Assembly: GCA_020002185.1 (NCBI GenBank)
Contig: CM034532.1
Span: forward strand, 50,221,349-50,285,348
Origin: Paraescarpia echinospica
Taxonomy: Eukaryota > Annelida > Polychaeta > Sabellida > Siboglinidae
Length of the DNA stretch: 64,000 nt
Reading direction: 5' to 3'
This document shows, in pieces, positions 63,342 through 64,000 of the stretch (the first letter of the stretch is position 1; the number at the start of each line of letters is the position of its first letter). The position numbers were made by a program, and so were the translations under genes. The notes under the pieces are model-generated. The model was not told where the DNA came from. It searched no databases and saw only the letters and a program-made list of their open reading frames with translations.

Positions 63342-64000
63342 GGTCGTTTTGCATGCTTTTTCAACATGACAGGTTATATTGTAGTGGGGTGGTCACATAT
63401 TTTGGTGACCGGTGGCGTAATGGCCCCACTTATAGGTTTAGGCTAACTCTTGATACAATGTAACTCTTCAGCAGGTAGTTGGGATTATAGTTAGGTGAAT
63501 GAATGGTGTGCTTGGTTAGTACGGTACGGTGCCTAAGGTCTACTGTGATTACAGTAGTAATGATGTTGTATATATCTATAACAATACTGCTAATGTTGTG
63601 TATGCCGAAATGTGGGCTCTGTCAACCTGAGGGACAGGAGACTAGTATGGGCTCAGTCACAGGCCTGGCCTTGGGATGTAGAGCCCACATTTCTCTCTCT
63701 AACTTAATCTCTTAATAAACGTCATTCATTTGGCCTTCTTTCATCACTATTCATGACTTGTGTTGGTGCTTGCATAAAGGTATTTCTGCTGTGCTCAGGG
63801 TAGAAATAGCAACAACCAAGGAATATGGTGCAATTGATAGGAAAGTGATGTTTTTTGTAGAATATGCTGTCAATATAATTCTGTACCTATCTACATATAA
63901 TGTGATGTATGATTATGAGTATAAGTATGAGTACATTCACATGAGTACAAGTACATAATTTGTATAATATATTTTTGTTTCGGCCTTGCAGTGCTTGCAT
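63342..64000. other. 3' end of Ngaro-like element and SIN3 intron
   Basis: A 12-nt inverted pair AATGTGGGCTCT / AGAGCCCACATT at 63609-63620 and 63680-63691 precedes AATAAA at about 63714. Beyond 63725 only AT-rich sequence with no coding signal is seen. Confidence 0.5.

Larger units (their letters stand above)
57900..63725 (+). mobile_element. Defective Ngaro/DIRS-type tyrosine-recombinase retrotransposon
   Basis: In order on the + strand: SGNH-hydrolase-like ORF, a tandem repeat block, gag with a Cys/His knuckle, reverse transcriptase, RNase H, tyrosine recombinase, and an AATAAA near 63714. RNase H runs directly into the recombinase with no methyltransferase domain, and an SGNH ORF is present; both favour the Ngaro group over DIRS1. 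Lesions: frameshifts in the SGNH, gag and recombinase ORFs and a deletion between RT and RNase H. Split direct repeats at the ends were not identified, so limits are approximate. It lies in the SIN3 intron upstream of the exon at 57445, opposite to SIN3. Confidence 0.82.

Overview
The window is eukaryotic: intron-rich, AT-leaning DNA dense in tandem repeats and degraded transposons. It holds the 3' parts of two conserved animal genes in convergent orientation. I read it as a bilaterian marine invertebrate, probably a lophotrochozoan such as a mollusc. The neogenin/DCC-type receptor and the full-length SIN3 co-repressor point to an animal. The CR1-type retrotransposon with an N-terminal 2A peptide and PHD finger, the Ngaro-like tyrosine-recombinase retroelement and the MULE transposase are typical of marine invertebrate genomes. 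The species is not determined.

Left part, + strand, 1085-12391: ten recognisable exons (plus one candidate cassette exon) of a neogenin/DCC/Frazzled/UNC-40 netrin receptor. They run from the end of the last fibronectin III domain through the transmembrane segment and the cytoplasmic P1, P2 and P3 motifs to the stop codon. Its introns carry a TTAA-flanked piggyBac-type element, a tRNA-derived SINE, and long GT and CA tracts. A probable 3' UTR runs to a poly(A) signal near 14830.

Middle, 14.9-31 kb: intergenic DNA with no intact gene. It contains a 2.4 kb minisatellite of 34/36-bp units (16.64-19.05 kb), SINE copies, a pair of inverted dispersed repeats, an orphan exon-like segment with unknown coding-like fragments (21.5-22.8 kb), a decayed CR1-type LINE with a 2A peptide (23.3-26.8 kb), and a 3.5 kb minisatellite of 32-bp units with higher-order structure (27.45-30.97 kb).

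Right part, minus strand, 57597 down to 33239: the C-terminal portion of SIN3, the scaffold of the SIN3-HDAC co-repressor complex. It spans 19 exons, from the end of PAH2 through PAH3, the Sin3 co-repressor (HDAC-interacting) domain and the conserved C-terminal region to the stop codon; a 3' UTR of about 2 kb ends near a poly(A) signal at 31246-31251. The most interesting feature is a tandem pair of homologous exons (53807-53923 and 53624-53737). Both are phase 0-0, both encode the same 38-39-residue segment of the co-repressor domain, and they are separated by only 69 nt, which looks like mutually exclusive alternative splicing of a global co-repressor scaffold.

SIN3 introns house a Rex1/CR1-like LINE (38.1-41.4 kb), a broken Mutator-like transposase (47.5-49.4 kb), two TTAA-flanked piggyBac-type elements, a 33-bp minisatellite abutting a splice donor, and upstream of the first visible exon a defective Ngaro-like retroelement (about 58-63.7 kb) carrying an SGNH-hydrolase ORF in front of gag, RT-RNase H and tyrosine recombinase.
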